From a virus: a stretch of 23,373 nt of DNA. The stretch covers positions 1 to 23,373 of IMG/VR virus record IMGVR_UViG_3300042860_000035, one strand, 5' to 3'. Below, in pieces: positions 1 through 8,088 of this stretch. The position numbers were made by a program, and so were the translations under genes. Numbering within the stretch: position 1 is the stretch's first letter; every line of letters begins with the position of its first letter. Under the pieces are notes generated by a model that was given only the letters and a program-made list of their open reading frames with translations, had not been told where the DNA came from and ran no database searches.

Positions 1-242
1 TGATGGGCATCGTCGGCTACACCGGCGTTGCTGATCAAGCCAATACGTCCGATGGGTTTGCTCGTGGCGTAGGGGCTCAAAACGTCATTGGCGGCACGGA
101 TTGGGGCCTGGACGTTGGCGATAACGGTGTGGTCGATATGTATGGTGCGGCACCAACAACCACCTTCTACATTCTTGATGAGACAGACCCAGGTTATGTT
201 CTTCAGGAAGACAACAGCAAGATCGTATTGGAGGCCTCGTAA
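1..242 (+). CDS. C-terminal part of an unrecognised phage protein (5' end outside window)
   Basis: The reading frame is open from the left edge to a TAA at 240-242. An ATG lies at position 3, but only two bases precede it, so no ribosome site can be judged and the gene probably begins upstream. The visible 79 residues are acidic and rich in Gly, Asp and Val, and end in a short hydrophobic/acidic pattern (YVLQEDNSKIVLEAS) like the tails of small phage structural proteins. I do not recognise the family. Its stop overlaps the next start (TAATG), which suggests translational coupling to the C1q-like gene and a role in the same virion module. Capsid decoration, a fibre or a small tail protein are all possible. 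Confidence 0.6.
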   Translation, partial: MGIVGYTGVADQANTSDGFARGVGAQNVIGGTDWGLDVGDNGVVDMYGAAPTTTFYILDETDPGYVLQEDNSKIVLEAS

Positions 243-826
243 TGGCTGATCAAAAGATTTCCGCGATGCCTACCGCCGCTACCCTGACGGGTGCGGAGCT
301 TATCCCCATGGTCCAAAGCGGTGCGAACGTAAAAGCTACGCTTGACACCATTAGGGCTTATGACGCCTCTTACGGCGCTTTTAGCAGCAGCCTTGATCAG
401 ACTGGAAGCATTAGCGCTGGGACGGTCATGACTTTCAATTCAGTCGATGTTGCGGACGGTGTTACGGTGGTGAGCAATAGCCGTATTACCGTGCCAAAGA
501 CCGGGATTTATAACCTCCAGTTCAGTGCTCAATTCAAAAACGTCGAGAACACGCAAGAAGACGTTACGATCTGGTTCCGCGTAAACGGTTCCGACCTTGC
601 GAATTCTGCAACCCAGGTAACGATCCCGGCGAGGAAGTCGGCTAGTATTTTTGGGTATGGGGTTGCAGCCTGGAATATTTTCCTATCGCTTACCGCGGCT
701 CAGTATGCGGAAATCGTATGGCTTCCAACGGTCGCAACCTTGACGATGGAGCACTTGCCTGCCAGCCTATCACCGGCTTACCCCGCGATTCCTTCCGTTA
801 TCGCTACCATGAATCAGGTGGCCTAA
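242..826 (+). CDS. C1q/TNF-like jelly-roll virion protein, putative fibre or decoration protein
   Basis: This 194-residue protein has a short N-terminal segment (ISAMPTAATLTGAELIPMVQ, about residues 6-25) of a kind common at the start of phage fibre proteins. The remainder looks like a C1q-like beta sandwich, with alternating hydrophobic strands and typical patterns such as VPKTGIYNLQFSAQF and a Trp-Phe-Arg-Val-Asn strand. C1q-like domains generally trimerise and bind ligands, so a receptor-binding or capsid-decorating role is likely. The N-terminal segment recurs in the 804-residue fibre at 2615, which suggests a shared attachment point. The gene starts inside the upstream stop codon and ends directly against the next ATG at 827. 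The fold call rests on pattern reading and not on a profile search. Confidence 0.7.
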   Translation: MADQKISAMPTAATLTGAELIPMVQSGANVKATLDTIRAYDASYGAFSSSLDQTGSISAGTVMTFNSVDVADGVTVVSNSRITVPKTGIYNLQFSAQFKNVENTQEDVTIWFRVNGSDLANSATQVTIPARKSASIFGYGVAAWNIFLSLTAAQYAEIVWLPTVATLTMEHLPASLSPAYPAIPSVIATMNQVA

Positions 827-1225
827 ATGCCTGCCAAGTCTAAGGAGCAGTTCCGCCTGATGCAGGCGGTGGCCCATAACCCATCGTTCGCTAAGAAGGT
901 CGGTATCAAGCCGAGCGTAGGGTCTGAGTACACCAAATCCAACGTCGGGGGAAAGTCCTATGCAAAACTTCCTGAACGCCTTAAAGAGGGTGGCCCGAGC
1001 CTTGCGGTTGGCCGTGGCGAGAAGCTTCCGGTCTCTCAAGGCGCGGGTCTTACCGCCAAGGGTAGAGCGAAATACAACCGAGAAACAGGATCAAACCTGA
1101 AGGCTCCACAGCCCGAAGGAGGCGCTAGAAAGCGCTCCTTTTGCGCCAGGATGCAAGGGGTAGTGGATAATGCCAAGGGACCCGCTGAACGCGCCAAAGC
1201 GTCCCTACGGCGCTGGAAATGCTAA
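827..1225 (+). CDS. Small basic phage protein, DUF6321-like
   Basis: The product has 132 residues and is strongly basic. Its N-terminus (MPAKSKEQFRLMQAVAHNP) resembles a segment seen on many small phage proteins. The C-terminal half (GLTAKGRAKYNRETGSNL, then a Ser-Phe-Cys-Ala-Arg-Met core and a closing RRWKC) matches what I remember of DUF6321. The biochemical function of that family is unknown. The high charge suggests contact with DNA or RNA, or a role in packaging or ejection, but this is inference. The gene follows the C1q-like gene with no gap. The family name is from memory. Confidence 0.7.
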   Translation: MPAKSKEQFRLMQAVAHNPSFAKKVGIKPSVGSEYTKSNVGGKSYAKLPERLKEGGPSLAVGRGEKLPVSQGAGLTAKGRAKYNRETGSNLKAPQPEGGARKRSFCARMQGVVDNAKGPAERAKASLRRWKC

Positions 1226-1234
1226 GGGGTAAAG

Positions 1235-2284
1235 ATGACCACATCGGGCACGGTAGGCCAAACAGTCATCACGACGCAAAGCCTCATCGATCATGGGGCT
1301 CGTCGCAGCGGTAAGTTTGCCGAATCGCTGACGGTCGAGCAGGTCAACGCCTCCAGGCAAAACCTTTACTACCTGCTATCGAACCTCGCAAACCGCGGGA
1401 TTCAGTTTTGGTGCGTCGAGCAGACCATCATCGGCATGAAGGCCTTGCAGTACATCTACGACCTTCCTGTCGGGACCGTGGACGTGCGCAATGTGCTCTA
1501 CCGAAAGACGATGAGGCCCTCGGGCTCTTACACGTCCTCGGCTGGTGGCACGGTTGCTAATGCCTTTGATGAGAATACCGACACCATTTGCACGCAGACC
1601 TCCCCTGGCGGGAATATTGCCATTCAATACACGGGCGATACCTACGTCACGATGGTCGGCCTCCTTCCGGGTACTTCCTCGACAGTCAACCTCATCATCG
1701 AATATTCCTCCGATGGGTCGACCTGGAGCACGCTCAAGAACCCCGGATCGACGGTCTTGGTGGACAACGAGTGGACATGGTTCACGATCGAGCCTGGGGT
1801 ATCGGTTGAGTATTACCGCGTGAGGGCCGTATCAGGCACCCTGGTTATGCGCGAGGTCTACTTTGGGACCACGGTAACCGATATACCGATGGCTAGGCTT
1901 AACCAAGACGACTATACGAACCTGCCAAACCGCAACTTCCCAAGCAATCAGCCCCTGCAATTCTGGTTTGATCGCAAGTTGGACCCCCAGGTTTACTTGT
2001 GGCCGGTTCCGAACAATAGCTTCGTGCAAATGGTCTGCTGGCGGCAGCGTCAGATCGAGGATGTCGGGGCCTTAAAGGACTCCATTGAGGTCCCCCAGCG
2101 TTGGTTTCCGGCCATTCAGGCCATGCTTGCCCATGCGATGAGCCTCGAGCTTCCTGACGTGCAGGAAAACCGCATCCTCATGCTTGAAAAGTACGCCAAG
2201 GAGGCCTTGTACGACGTCGAGCAGGAAGAGCGCGACAAGAGCCCGATCTACTTCGCGCCGAACATTTCGATGTACACACGATAA
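1235..2284 (+). CDS. Head-tail connector (P22 gp4-like) with inserted discoidin-like domain
   Basis: Residues 1-96 and 212-349 form a split connector protein. The N-terminal part is helical (SLIDHGARRSGKF, then a Gln-Asn-Leu-Tyr helix and GIQFWCVEQ) and leads into LPVGTVDVRNVLYR. The C-terminal part has the QFWFDRKLDPQVYLWPVP strand, an EVPQRWFPAIQAMLAHAMSLE helix segment and an acidic helix ending in SPIYFAPNI. This layout matches phage tail-accessory connectors that bind under the portal and close the packaged head. Between them, about residues 97-211, sits a beta-rich domain with features of F5/8 type C (discoidin) modules: a Phe-Asp-Glu-Asn-Thr-Asp-Thr start, a YSSDGSTW strand and a closing YYRVRAVSG. 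A good ribosome site (AAGGGG) lies seven bases upstream of the start. The connector identity is fairly secure; ligand binding by the insert is inferred. Confidence 0.8.
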   Translation: MTTSGTVGQTVITTQSLIDHGARRSGKFAESLTVEQVNASRQNLYYLLSNLANRGIQFWCVEQTIIGMKALQYIYDLPVGTVDVRNVLYRKTMRPSGSYTSSAGGTVANAFDENTDTICTQTSPGGNIAIQYTGDTYVTMVGLLPGTSSTVNLIIEYSSDGSTWSTLKNPGSTVLVDNEWTWFTIEPGVSVEYYRVRAVSGTLVMREVYFGTTVTDIPMARLNQDDYTNLPNRNFPSNQPLQFWFDRKLDPQVYLWPVPNNSFVQMVCWRQRQIEDVGALKDSIEVPQRWFPAIQAMLAHAMSLELPDVQENRILMLEKYAKEALYDVEQEERDKSPIYFAPNISMYTR

Positions 2285-2613
2285 TGCCAAGATTCCTGGA
2301 CACTCATGGCAATACGGTGTTATCGATCGCAATATGCGGTCGGTGCAGCATGAAGAGGGCTTACGTTCAGCTTTCTTCGGACCCAAATTACCCTGGGCTA
2401 ATGGTTTGCGATGAGGGGTGCAAGGATCAATTCGATCCCTATCGACTTCCTGCCCGACAAACTGAGAGAATTACGCTTCGGTGGCCGCGTCCTGATACGC
2501 CACTAACCGTGGTGGACGACGCGCTGATCACCAACCCGTACAACACCTCGATCATCTCGCCCGAGCAGGCGAATGTCCCGGTAAACGGCAACATCGACGG
2601 CCTGGAAGACTGA
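2284..2613 (+). CDS. Small conserved phage protein with a CxxC/CxxxC zinc-binding-like motif
   Basis: This is a 109-residue protein. Residues 18-46 carry a Cys-x2-Cys (C18, C21) and a Cys-x3-Cys (C42, C46) arrangement separated by about 20 residues, which suggests a small zinc ribbon or knuckle. A Phe-Asp-Pro-Tyr-Arg-Leu-Pro segment and a Trp-Pro-Arg-Pro-Asp-Thr segment follow, both familiar from small proteins next to connectors in uncultured phages. The C-terminus is probably extended. Its start overlaps the connector stop (TAATG), so it is likely co-translated with it and may be a minor virion or assembly protein. No function is established. Confidence 0.7.
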   Translation: MPRFLDTHGNTVLSIAICGRCSMKRAYVQLSSDPNYPGLMVCDEGCKDQFDPYRLPARQTERITLRWPRPDTPLTVVDDALITNPYNTSIISPEQANVPVNGNIDGLED

Positions 2614-2614
2614 T

Positions 2615-5029
2615 ATGCCCAACTTGCGAATCTCTGAGCTACCTTCAGCCGGTCCAATAACGGGCACGGAACTGGTCCCGATCAGCCAAAACGGCACGAC
2701 GGTACAAACCACGACCGCGGCCATCTCGGGCTCTATCAGCCTAAACTACCCGTTCATTACGGTTGGCAATCAGCCCTTGCTCACCTCGAGTCGCCAGATC
2801 GGCGCTGGCTCCGGTTTAAGCATTACCGATGGGGGCGCTCAGGGCACTCTCCAGATCTCCCCGGCAGGTGCTCTATCCTCTTTGGTGGCCGCTGGTAACG
2901 GCATTCTGACTAAGTCGGGCACAACCATTACCCCGAGGTCTTTGGCAGTCTCTGGAAGCGGTTTAAGCGTATCTGACGCCGATGGCGTAGCGGCCAACCC
3001 AACTCTATCCCTTTCCGGTTTTGTCTCTCAGGTTGCGGTTATTTCCTCTGGCACCGGCCTTCTTGCACGCACCGTAGGCCCAGGCGCTGGCTTGGTAACG
3101 ATTACAGGCACCGCCAATCAAATCACGGTCGTTGATGGCGACGGCGGTCTAGGCAATCCAACGATCAGTATTACAAGCAATCCGGTCATCCCAGGAACCG
3201 CTTCCGTGCAGGTCCCATCGGGGACGACAGCACAAAGGCCTGCTGGTATTGACGGCCAGTTTCGCTTCAACGCAGATCTTGCTCAGTTTGAGGGCTATAC
3301 CTCGGGATCTTGGCAGCAGTTCTCCTTAGCAGGTGGTGTGTTGTCATTCAGTGGCGGGTCTACCGGATTAACGCCAGGGGTTGCGACAACAGGAAACGTC
3401 ACCCTTGCTGGCACCCTGAACGTCGCCAGCGGCGGAACTGGAGCCAATACACTCACGGGTTATGTGAAGGGTACTGGCACCACTGCAATGACCGCCAGTG
3501 CGACGATCCCCAATACGGACGTCACTGGCTTGGGGACGATGTCCACGCAGAATGCAAGCTCGGTGGCCATTACTGGCGGCTCGATTGCAGCGACGATCTC
3601 GGGCTCCACGATTGATAACTCAATCATCGGTGGATCGACCCCCGCTGCTGGTACGTTTACCTCGATCACGACCACGACGGGCACGATCAGTACAGCGCCT
3701 ACGAACGCGACCGACATCGTCAATAAGTCTTATGTCGATACGATCGCAGCGGCAGGTATTACCTACCACACGCCGGTTAAGTATGAAGCGCCAACCGCAC
3801 TGACTGCGACCTATAACAACGGCACAGCAGGCGTCGGAGCCACACTGACCAATGCGGGAACCCTGGCGGCTTTTGCGCCTGACGGGCCTACAGCATCCCC
3901 AGGCGATCGCATCCTGGTTTATAACCAAGCAGCCCCGGCGCAAAACGGCGTTTACACGGTCACGACGGTTGGTGATGGGTCTACTGCTTGGGTCCTTACT
4001 CGTGCGACTGACGCTGACTCTTATGGTCTCAAGGACCCCAACGCACTAGGCGAAGGCGACGCGTTCTTCGTCACCTCGGGCCTTACCGGCGCTGGCGAGA
4101 CCTACGTCTGCAATACCTCGGGCACGATTACCTTCGGCACGACGGCGATCACGTTCGTTCAGGTATCGTCCGCGCAGATCTACAGCGCAGGCACCGGACT
4201 CACACTTTCCGGTACGCAGTTCTCGATCACCAATACCGGGGTAACTGCGAACTCTTACGGCGGCGCGGCCACGGTCCCTACCTTCACGGTTAACGCTCAG
4301 GGGCAGCTAACCCTTGCGACTGACGTGCCGATTGCAATCTCTTCGGCTGCTGTTTCTGGCCTTGCTGCATCGGCTACAACGGACACGACTAACGCTTCGA
4401 ACATCTCCTCAGGCACGCTCAATACGGCTCGTCTGACGGGCTCTTACACGGGCATAACGGGCATCGGGACTCTGACGACAGGAACCTGGAACGCCACGAC
4501 GATTGGTATTGGTTACGGCGGCACCGGGGTTACTGGAACACCTACCAATGGCCAGTTGCTGATCGGTAATGGCTCGGGTTACACGCTTAACACGCTAACC
4601 GCCGGAACTAACGTCAGCATCAGCAATACGGCAGGCGGCATCACGATCTCAGCCACCCCTTCTTCTGGCGGTACGGTCACTTCGGTCTCTGCCGATGGTG
4701 GCACGACGGGCCTGACATTCTCTGGGAGCCCGATTACTACGAGCGGAACCCTAACACTAGGTGGTACGCTTGGGGTCGCTAATGGCGGTACCGGAGCCGC
4801 TACTTTAACGGGTTACGTTAAAGGCAACGGCACTTCAGCCTTCACGGCCTCGGCTACGATTCCCAACACGGACATCTCGGGCTTGGGCACGATGTCGACG
4901 CAAAACGCAGGCAGTGTGGCTATTACGGGCGGGACGATTAACGGCACCACGATTGGCGGAACAACGGCTGCTGCCGGAACCTTTACGACGGTAACAGCAA
5001 CCACAGGCATCTACGGAGGTGCATTCTAA
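2615..5029 (+). CDS. Large repetitive tail fibre protein (804 aa)
   Basis: The protein is dominated by Gly, Thr, Ser, Ala and Asn in short alternating patterns expected of a trimeric beta-structured fibre. Residues 4-40 form the same anchor-like segment as the C1q protein (LRISELPSAGPITGTELVPI). The shaft contains GGTGA-type turns, a TNATDIVNKSYVDTIAAAG joint near residue 370, then a distinct block of about 130 residues containing SPGDRILVYNQ. The shaft pattern resumes to the end. Residues 273-360 and 724-804 are two copies of one unit. It is probably the main tail fibre. The C-terminus (YGGAF) carries no recognisable chaperone or receptor domain, so the tip may be supplied by a following gene. 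Confidence 0.8.
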   Translation: MPNLRISELPSAGPITGTELVPISQNGTTVQTTTAAISGSISLNYPFITVGNQPLLTSSRQIGAGSGLSITDGGAQGTLQISPAGALSSLVAAGNGILTKSGTTITPRSLAVSGSGLSVSDADGVAANPTLSLSGFVSQVAVISSGTGLLARTVGPGAGLVTITGTANQITVVDGDGGLGNPTISITSNPVIPGTASVQVPSGTTAQRPAGIDGQFRFNADLAQFEGYTSGSWQQFSLAGGVLSFSGGSTGLTPGVATTGNVTLAGTLNVASGGTGANTLTGYVKGTGTTAMTASATIPNTDVTGLGTMSTQNASSVAITGGSIAATISGSTIDNSIIGGSTPAAGTFTSITTTTGTISTAPTNATDIVNKSYVDTIAAAGITYHTPVKYEAPTALTATYNNGTAGVGATLTNAGTLAAFAPDGPTASPGDRILVYNQAAPAQNGVYTVTTVGDGSTAWVLTRATDADSYGLKDPNALGEGDAFFVTSGLTGAGETYVCNTSGTITFGTTAITFVQVSSAQIYSAGTGLTLSGTQFSITNTGVTANSYGGAATVPTFTVNAQGQLTLATDVPIAISSAAVSGLAASATTDTTNASNISSGTLNTARLTGSYTGITGIGTLTTGTWNATTIGIGYGGTGVTGTPTNGQLLIGNGSGYTLNTLTAGTNVSISNTAGGITISATPSSGGTVTSVSADGGTTGLTFSGSPITTSGTLTLGGTLGVANGGTGAATLTGYVKGNGTSAFTASATIPNTDISGLGTMSTQNAGSVAITGGTINGTTIGGTTAAAGTFTTVTATTGIYGGAF
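3431..5029 (+). repeat. Internal duplication in the 804-aa fibre
   Basis: Two copies of a unit of about 80 residues lie at 3431-3693 and 4784-5029. Each begins GGTGA, continues through TLTGYVKG and ASATIPNTD, then GLGTMSTQNA and SVAITGG, and ends near AAGTFT. The copies are similar in protein sequence but differ at many synonymous sites, so this is an old duplication and not a recent DNA repeat. Confidence 0.8.
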
Positions 5030-5518
5030 ATGGCACAGTCAGGCTACACCCCAATCCTTATTTACGCGAGTGGCACGGCGTCGGCTGTTCCTTCGGCAGC
5101 GAACCTTACCTCTTCCGCTAATGGTGCCGAGCTTGCACTGAACTACGCTGACGGCAAGCTCTACTACAAGAACTCGTCCGGTGTTGTAACGCTTCTGGCT
5201 CAAGCCGGTGCCGGATCTATTTCCGTTAGTAATGACACGTCGACATCATCAAATGTATATCCTGCCTTCCTGGCGGCGACGTCCGGATCAATAAGCACGA
5301 TTTACACTGGCAATGCCAACTTACTGTACAAGCCAAGCACCGGCGAGTTGCAGGCTCAAGCGATGGTAGCGATCAATAGTTTATTTGTTGGGGCTGCGAC
5401 GGTAGCGACGAATTACACGATCCCCAATAATTACAACGCCATGTCTCCTGGCCCTACTACGGTAGGTTCTGGCATCACGGTCACGGTGCCGTCTGGATCA
5501 ACATGGACTATTGTCTAA
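5030..5518 (+). CDS. Short fibre-associated phage protein (162 aa)
   Basis: The N-terminus (SGYTPILIYASGTASAVP) and the following ELALNYADGKLYYKN segment match a recurrent first module of phage fibre proteins, as I remember them. The C-terminus (NYNAMSPGPTTVGSG, then a Val-Thr-Val-Pro-Ser-Gly-Ser strand ending WTIV) is a common fibre ending. The product is thus a short fibre or fibre tip with both end modules but little shaft. The start is immediate after the upstream TAA. A strong GGAGGT site at 5015-5020, inside the upstream coding sequence, fixes it. It may cap or bridge the 804-residue fibre. Confidence 0.65.
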   Translation: MAQSGYTPILIYASGTASAVPSAANLTSSANGAELALNYADGKLYYKNSSGVVTLLAQAGAGSISVSNDTSTSSNVYPAFLAATSGSISTIYTGNANLLYKPSTGELQAQAMVAINSLFVGAATVATNYTIPNNYNAMSPGPTTVGSGITVTVPSGSTWTIV

Positions 5519-5527
5519 GGAAATAAC

Positions 5528-7243
5528 ATGTCACAACTGAAATTATCGGGTGATGCGTCTGGGACAGGTATTGTCACTATAGCCGCACCGAATACGAATA
5601 GCACTTACACCGTGACCTTACCTGCTGCGGCAGGGACCATCATAACGACAGCTTCCTCCGCCACGCCTACCACACTGGGTCCGGTGTACGGGTCGATGAG
5701 CACCGGTACTCTCACCGCCATTGGTTATCAAGCGCTGAACGCCAACACAAGCGGAACCTACAACGATGCCTTTGGCGTTAACGCCTTGTTGTCAAACACC
5801 AGCGGATTCTTCAATTCTGCGTTTGGTGTAGATGCCCTTCGTACGAATACTTCAGGCGCACGCAACGTGGCCTTGGGCAATAGCACACTGCGAACCAATA
5901 GCACTGGCACCGACAACACCGCAGTTGGCAGTCAGGCCATGTACTACAACACCACAGGAGCCAACAATTCCGCTTTCGGCGTGAATGCGTTAGTTAACAA
6001 CACCACCGCCAACAACAGCACCGCAGTCGGTTATAACGCTCTTGCTGGCAGTAACACCCTCGGCAGCAACACAGCAGTTGGTGTGTCTGCTTTATTGGCC
6101 ACCACTTCGGGCACTCAAAACGTCGCCGTCGGTGGCGCAGCACTAGCGGCTAATACGACGGGTAGCTATAACATAGCGATGGGGTTGTTTTCTGGTTACA
6201 GTAACACCACAGGCTCAAATAACGTCGCTATTGGACAAGAAGCCTTATACGCCAACACCACCGCAGATGGCAACACCGCAATAGGCTACACAGCCCTCAG
6301 ACTCAACACCACCGGATACGATAATGTTGCCGTTGGAAGTTCTGCTTTATATGCCAACACAACCGGCAGACAAAACACCGGAATTGGCAGACTCGCACTG
6401 CGATTTAACACTACCGGTGAATTTAACACCGCCACTGGTCATGGTGCTCTCTATACTAACACCGCCGGATCTAACAACACTGCAATGGGCTATCAAGCCC
6501 TACTGTCCAACACCTCTTCTTACAACACCGCTGTTGGTTATCAAGCATTAGACGCCAACACATCGGGCAGTCAAAACACAGCCGTAGGACAAGACGCACT
6601 TGGAAGTATCACCACTAACGGAAATTCAGCCGCTGTTGGTTACGGTGCTTTAAGGGATTCAACCGGTGGCGACAACACCGCTTTAGGTTCCTATGCAGGG
6701 TTATATAGCCCTAGTGGTGGGGCTGCCACCACATCAGGGATTGGAAATGTATTTATTGGTAGTAAAACAGTCGCCGCCGCTGCAACTGATGGTGGAAATA
6801 TTGTTATTGGCGCAGACGTAGTAGGTAAGGGAAATAGTACGGGTTTTATAAAACCCGGAGGTGGTGGTGGCGTTTACCAAGGCAACAACTCCTCTTCATG
6901 GTCAACAACGTCTGACCAGCGCTTAAAGAAAAACATTGTTGATAACACTGAGGGTCTGGACAAGATCAGCCAAATCCGTGTTCGCAACTTTGAGTACCGT
7001 CTGCCGGAAGAGGTTGATCCATCACTCCAACCACAAGATGCAATCGATAAGCAAGGCATTCAACTCGGCGTTATTGCTCAAGAGATTCAGCAAGTCTGTC
7101 CTGATTGCGTCAAGGAAGAATCCACCGGCGTGTTATCAGTAGACTCCGACAATGTGTTTTGGCACATGGTCAACGCCATTAAAGAACTCAACACACGCCT
7201 CCAAGCAGCAGAGGCTGAAATCGCAACCCTCAAAGGAAACTAA
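5528..7243 (+). CDS. Tail fibre/spike with YadA-like head repeats and C-terminal S74 intramolecular chaperone
   Basis: The 571-residue protein has three parts. Residues 1-62 form an N-terminal segment rich in Thr and Val. Residues 63 to about 431 are some 21 repeats of a 17-residue unit of the form TAVGxxALxxNTTGxxN, the pattern of trimeric autotransporter adhesin (YadA) heads, expected to wind as a left-handed beta roll. The C-terminus is a Peptidase S74 chaperone domain: SDQRLKKNI places the catalytic Ser at 462 and Lys at 467, followed by GVIAQEIQQV and a closing coiled coil (NAIKELNTRLQAAEAEI). In this family the chaperone assembles the trimer and then cuts itself off just before the Ser, so the mature fibre would be residues 1-461. 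It is probably a host-binding fibre. The start has an AAGGAA site. Confidence 0.9.
   Translation: MSQLKLSGDASGTGIVTIAAPNTNSTYTVTLPAAAGTIITTASSATPTTLGPVYGSMSTGTLTAIGYQALNANTSGTYNDAFGVNALLSNTSGFFNSAFGVDALRTNTSGARNVALGNSTLRTNSTGTDNTAVGSQAMYYNTTGANNSAFGVNALVNNTTANNSTAVGYNALAGSNTLGSNTAVGVSALLATTSGTQNVAVGGAALAANTTGSYNIAMGLFSGYSNTTGSNNVAIGQEALYANTTADGNTAIGYTALRLNTTGYDNVAVGSSALYANTTGRQNTGIGRLALRFNTTGEFNTATGHGALYTNTAGSNNTAMGYQALLSNTSSYNTAVGYQALDANTSGSQNTAVGQDALGSITTNGNSAAVGYGALRDSTGGDNTALGSYAGLYSPSGGAATTSGIGNVFIGSKTVAAAATDGGNIVIGADVVGKGNSTGFIKPGGGGGVYQGNNSSSWSTTSDQRLKKNIVDNTEGLDKISQIRVRNFEYRLPEEVDPSLQPQDAIDKQGIQLGVIAQEIQQVCPDCVKEESTGVLSVDSDNVFWHMVNAIKELNTRLQAAEAEIATLKGN
5714..6820 (+). repeat. About 21 tandem 51-bp units coding YadA-head-like repeats
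   Basis: The unit is 17 codons long, with conserved Ala/Thr-[VIFM]-Gly at positions 2-4, Ala-Leu at 7-8 and Asn-Thr-[TS]-Gly near 11-14. Third codon positions vary freely between copies and a few copies are one residue shorter (for example the one containing NTSSYN). The last two units, near 6670-6820, are degenerate and lead into the linker before the S74 domain. Confidence 0.85.
6840..6857. repeat. Perfect 18-bp palindrome between repeat and chaperone coding regions
   Basis: The sequence CGGGTTTTATAAAACCCG is its own reverse complement. It encodes Thr-Gly-Phe-Ile-Lys-Pro-Gly, exactly where the YadA-like repeats end and the glycine-rich linker to the S74 domain begins. No T-run follows, so it is not an ordinary terminator. 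Any role is speculative. Confidence 0.6.
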
Positions 7244-7245
7244 TC

Positions 7246-8088
7246 ATGCCCGTAACTATCAATGGTACGACCGGCATAGCTGGTCCTGACGGTTCAGCAT
7301 CAACGCCAGCGGTCCAAGGCACTGACTCAAACACGGGCCTGTTTTATCCTGCTGCTGATACGGTTGCTTTATCAACGGGTGGCTCCGAGCGAATGCGTAT
7401 TGATTCCTCCGGCAACGTGCTAGTGGGAAAAACATCATTAAGTGACTCAACAGCCGGTATTCAACTCCGAACTCAGGGAGTCTATGCTGTAGGCTGTACT
7501 TCTAGCGGATCAGAAGCCCTGATGTTAAATCGCAATACATCAGATGGCACGATTGCAAGTATTAAGCGTGGAAATACAGAAGTCGGTACTATTTCTGTAA
7601 CAGGCTCCGCTACTGCATACAACACAGCTTCGCCATCTACCGACGGCGCACAATTAAATTACCAAGGTATCACCTTCCGTGCCACGCAATCGGCTTCATC
7701 AGACGCTAATACGCTGGATGATTATGAGGAGGGGACGTTTACGCCTACCGATGCAAGTGGGGCAGGGTTAACGCTAACCACGGCAAGAGGACGTTATACA
7801 AAAATAGGTAGAGAAGTTACTTGTTATATTGTGGTTACGTTTCCATCAACAGCAAGCGGAAGTGGGGTTGCTATTGGCGGTCTTCCTTTTACATCTGCAA
7901 ATCCTTATGGTAGTGGTGATGCAGGATTTGGTGGTTCAATAAGTTACACAAATACAAGCTCAACTTTTAGTTCGTTTTTGGCTCAAAACAGTACAACTGC
8001 AACTTTTTATACCAATGCTGGCGGGGCTGTTGTCAATTCAACATTTTCAACGAAAGAAACTCAATTTATTTTGAGGTATTTCACTTAA
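7246..8088 (+). CDS. Tail fibre protein with shaft motif and LDDYEEGTFTP domain (280 aa)
   Basis: Residues 16-56 hold a frequent fibre-shaft module (GSASTP, then SNTGLFYPAADTVALSTGG and SERMRIDSSGNV). A variable middle follows. Residues 157-167 (LDDYEEGTFTP) open a C-terminal domain of about 120 residues, with a Gly-x-Tyr-Thr-Lys-Ile-Gly strand and a GGLPFTS turn. I have seen this arrangement often at the ends of phage fibre genes, where it probably forms the receptor-facing tip. Base composition becomes clearly AT-rich over the C-terminal third, unlike the flanking genes, which hints at exchange of the tip. The gene starts two bases after the S74 gene; a purine-rich AAAGGAAAC lies at the end of that gene. 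Confidence 0.75.
   Translation: MPVTINGTTGIAGPDGSASTPAVQGTDSNTGLFYPAADTVALSTGGSERMRIDSSGNVLVGKTSLSDSTAGIQLRTQGVYAVGCTSSGSEALMLNRNTSDGTIASIKRGNTEVGTISVTGSATAYNTASPSTDGAQLNYQGITFRATQSASSDANTLDDYEEGTFTPTDASGAGLTLTTARGRYTKIGREVTCYIVVTFPSTASGSGVAIGGLPFTSANPYGSGDAGFGGSISYTNTSSTFSSFLAQNSTTATFYTNAGGAVVNSTFSTKETQFILRYFT

Noticed and set aside
6840-6870. Palindrome as an intrinsic terminator
   Set aside because: It is inside the fibre coding region, has no T-run after the stem and the gene continues for about 390 bases.
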